64,000 nt of DNA, taken from Methylotenera sp. (lineage in GTDB: Bacteria > Pseudomonadota > Gammaproteobacteria > Burkholderiales > Methylophilaceae). Positions 63,364 to 64,000 of this stretch are shown piece after piece; position 1 is the stretch's first letter, and each line of letters starts with the position of its first letter. The stretch is from NCBI RefSeq assembly GCF_013141425.1, contig NZ_JABFRA010000100.1, positions 18,239-82,238 on the forward strand, in the 5' to 3' direction. Made by a program: the position numbers and the translations under genes. The notes under the pieces were generated by a model. That model ran no database searches. It worked only from the letters and a program-made list of their open reading frames with translations, and was not told the origin of the DNA.

Positions 63364-63419
63364 GTAAGAGCGGTCCGTGACCGCGAGAGTAAAAGTTCGC
63401 GGTCACGGACCGCTCCTAC
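63364..63419. repeat. Pair of inverted REP-like elements between fecR and the TonB receptor
   Basis: Two 23-bp copies face each other: GTAAGAGCGGTCCGTGACCG(CGA) at 63364-63386 and its reverse complement at 63397-63419 with a GTAG start, differing at one base. Each contains its own small stem (GCGGTC/GACCGC) after a GTAG-like tetranucleotide, the layout of REP sequences handled by RAYT transposases; together they resemble a BIME. The whole also forms a long hairpin that could stop transcription between fecR and the receptor. Confidence 0.75.
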
Positions 63420-63519
63420 TGAAACCGATGCATGATGTTTGTTATTTAGGGTGCCCGTATAAAAATATTTTCACATCTCTTTCCTGTTTTAAAATCTCGT
63501 GCGGCATAGCTAATAGAAA

Positions 63520-63537
63520 CCAAAATAATTATTTTGG
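63520..63537. promoter_or_regulatory. 18-bp perfect palindrome upstream of the TonB receptor
   Basis: CCAAAATAATTATTTTGG is a perfect 18-bp palindrome 23 bases before the receptor ATG. It has no T-run and is placed like an operator. The neighbouring FecI/FecR pair suggests an expression control site, but no regulator is known to me for it. Confidence 0.45.
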
Positions 63538-63560
63538 AGAATTGGTAAGGGAAGCATTAC

Positions 63561-64000
63561 ATGGCGCATAGAAATACCAAAATAAATAAATCTAAGAACT
63601 TGCAATCCATCAATGTAGGTTTGGCTAGCATTATGTTTGTTTTGCTAAATGGCGCACAACAAAACACCGCATTAGCTGCAGATAATCAAACAAAAGCTAG
63701 CGCCTCCAAAACATACAATATCCCAGCAGGAAGCTTAAGCGAGGCACTCCCAGCTTACGCCGCCGAAACAGGCACCTTGCTGGGTTTTGACCCAAAACTG
63801 ACCCAAGGCAAAGAAACCAAAGGCTTAAAAGGCAACTACAGCACCCAAGAAGGCTTCAAAGAGTTACTTAAAGGCACCGGCCTAGAAATAGTGGATGACA
63901 AGCGTGGTGGCTATTTTTTGGACAAAGCGCTACCACCAGCGCCCGCCAAAGCCACCATTCCGACATTGGGTGCCAATGAAAATCAAAAAACTGGCGAAAT
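63561..64000 (+). CDS. TonB-dependent receptor with STN signalling domain (truncated by window end)
   Basis: The reading frame is open from the ATG at 63561 to the window edge, giving 146 residues of a longer protein. A signal peptide (to about residue 40, ALAA) is followed by an STN domain (about 50-122: YNIPAGSLSEALPAYAAETG, LLGFDPKL, GYFLDK), the N-terminal extension that talks to FecR. The plug and barrel lie beyond the window. The ribosome-binding region AAGGGAAG is 6-13 bases upstream. Its ligand cannot be read; a ferric siderophore or similar is typical for FecIRA. Confidence 0.88.
   Translation, partial: MAHRNTKINKSKNLQSINVGLASIMFVLLNGAQQNTALAADNQTKASASKTYNIPAGSLSEALPAYAAETGTLLGFDPKLTQGKETKGLKGNYSTQEGFKELLKGTGLEIVDDKRGGYFLDKALPPAPAKATIPTLGANENQKTGE

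Noticed and set aside
1-64000. Search by eye for tRNA, rRNA, CRISPR arrays, prophage or complete insertion sequences
   Set aside because: None could be supported. The only mobile-like traces are the MITE-like palindrome at 40.6 kb and the REP pair at 63.4 kb.

Overview
The window reads as a chromosomal segment of a Gram-negative betaproteobacterium with low to moderate GC. It most resembles the methylotrophic family Methylophilaceae (Methylotenera-like). That placement rests on housekeeping gene orders (pepA-holC with a downstream coiled-coil protein, lptF/lptG, ECF sigma-DUF3619-DUF3106-RDD, PP0621-pilS-pilR, purM-perM-hda, kdsD-kdsC-lptC-lptA-lptB-rpoN) and general protein character. No rRNA or marker gene fixes the genus. 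I saw no tRNA, rRNA, CRISPR array, phage or complete insertion sequence, and no gene-free stretch exceeds 300 bp.

Layout. 0-6.2 kb: the 3' end of topA, a D,D-endopeptidase, a solitary GcvH-like lipoyl carrier, a repeat-containing coiled-coil protein, holC and pepA. 6.3-13.9 kb: LPS export permease genes lptF/lptG, an ECF sigma factor operon, and the PilS/PilR-type two-component system. 13.9-25.2 kb: an envelope-glycan block. Its first part is a three-gene minus-strand operon for a beta-1,3-type glucan: a membrane GH17 enzyme, a GH17-GT2 synthase and an OpgB-like phosphoglycerol/phosphoethanolamine transferase. Its second part is a four-gene cassette (GT-C transferase, GT2 polyprenyl-phosphate glycosyltransferase, GtrA flippase, ChbG/NaxD-type deacetylase) that matches the logic of amino-sugar modification of lipid A. 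A CaCA antiporter closes the block. 25.3-33.4 kb: ampD with no conventional start codon, an RND efflux adaptor and pump, a GNAT acetyltransferase, and a DUF898 protein carrying a pilin-like segment followed by an M48 peptidase. 33.4-45.9 kb: two unknown proteins, a dicarboxylate symporter, rsmB, two DUF3108 proteins, purM, perM, hda, an FAD oxidoreductase, a phospholipase D family enzyme and a DUF2892 protein. 46-52.9 kb: ahpF, ahpC, an orphan soxYZ pair, a BepA-like protease, moaC and small unknowns. 53-61.8 kb: thiO, a Kef-type antiporter, then the Kdo/LPS-transport operon ending in rpoN. 61.8-64 kb: a FecI/FecR signalling pair, a REP-like inverted repeat pair and the start of a TonB-dependent receptor that runs off the window.

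How it fits together. Much of the window builds or services the outer membrane: LPS synthesis and export (kdsD, kdsC, lptA/B/C/F/G), probable lipid A decoration, a periplasmic glucan pathway, peptidoglycan turnover (pbpG, ampD), outer-membrane protein quality control (BepA) and TonB-dependent uptake. A second theme is peroxide defence (ahpC, ahpF). The most interesting items are the compact beta-glucan operon, the lipid A amino-sugar cassette, the non-canonical ampD start, a 140-bp MITE-like palindrome between purM and perM, and the pilin-like insert inside the DUF898 protein.
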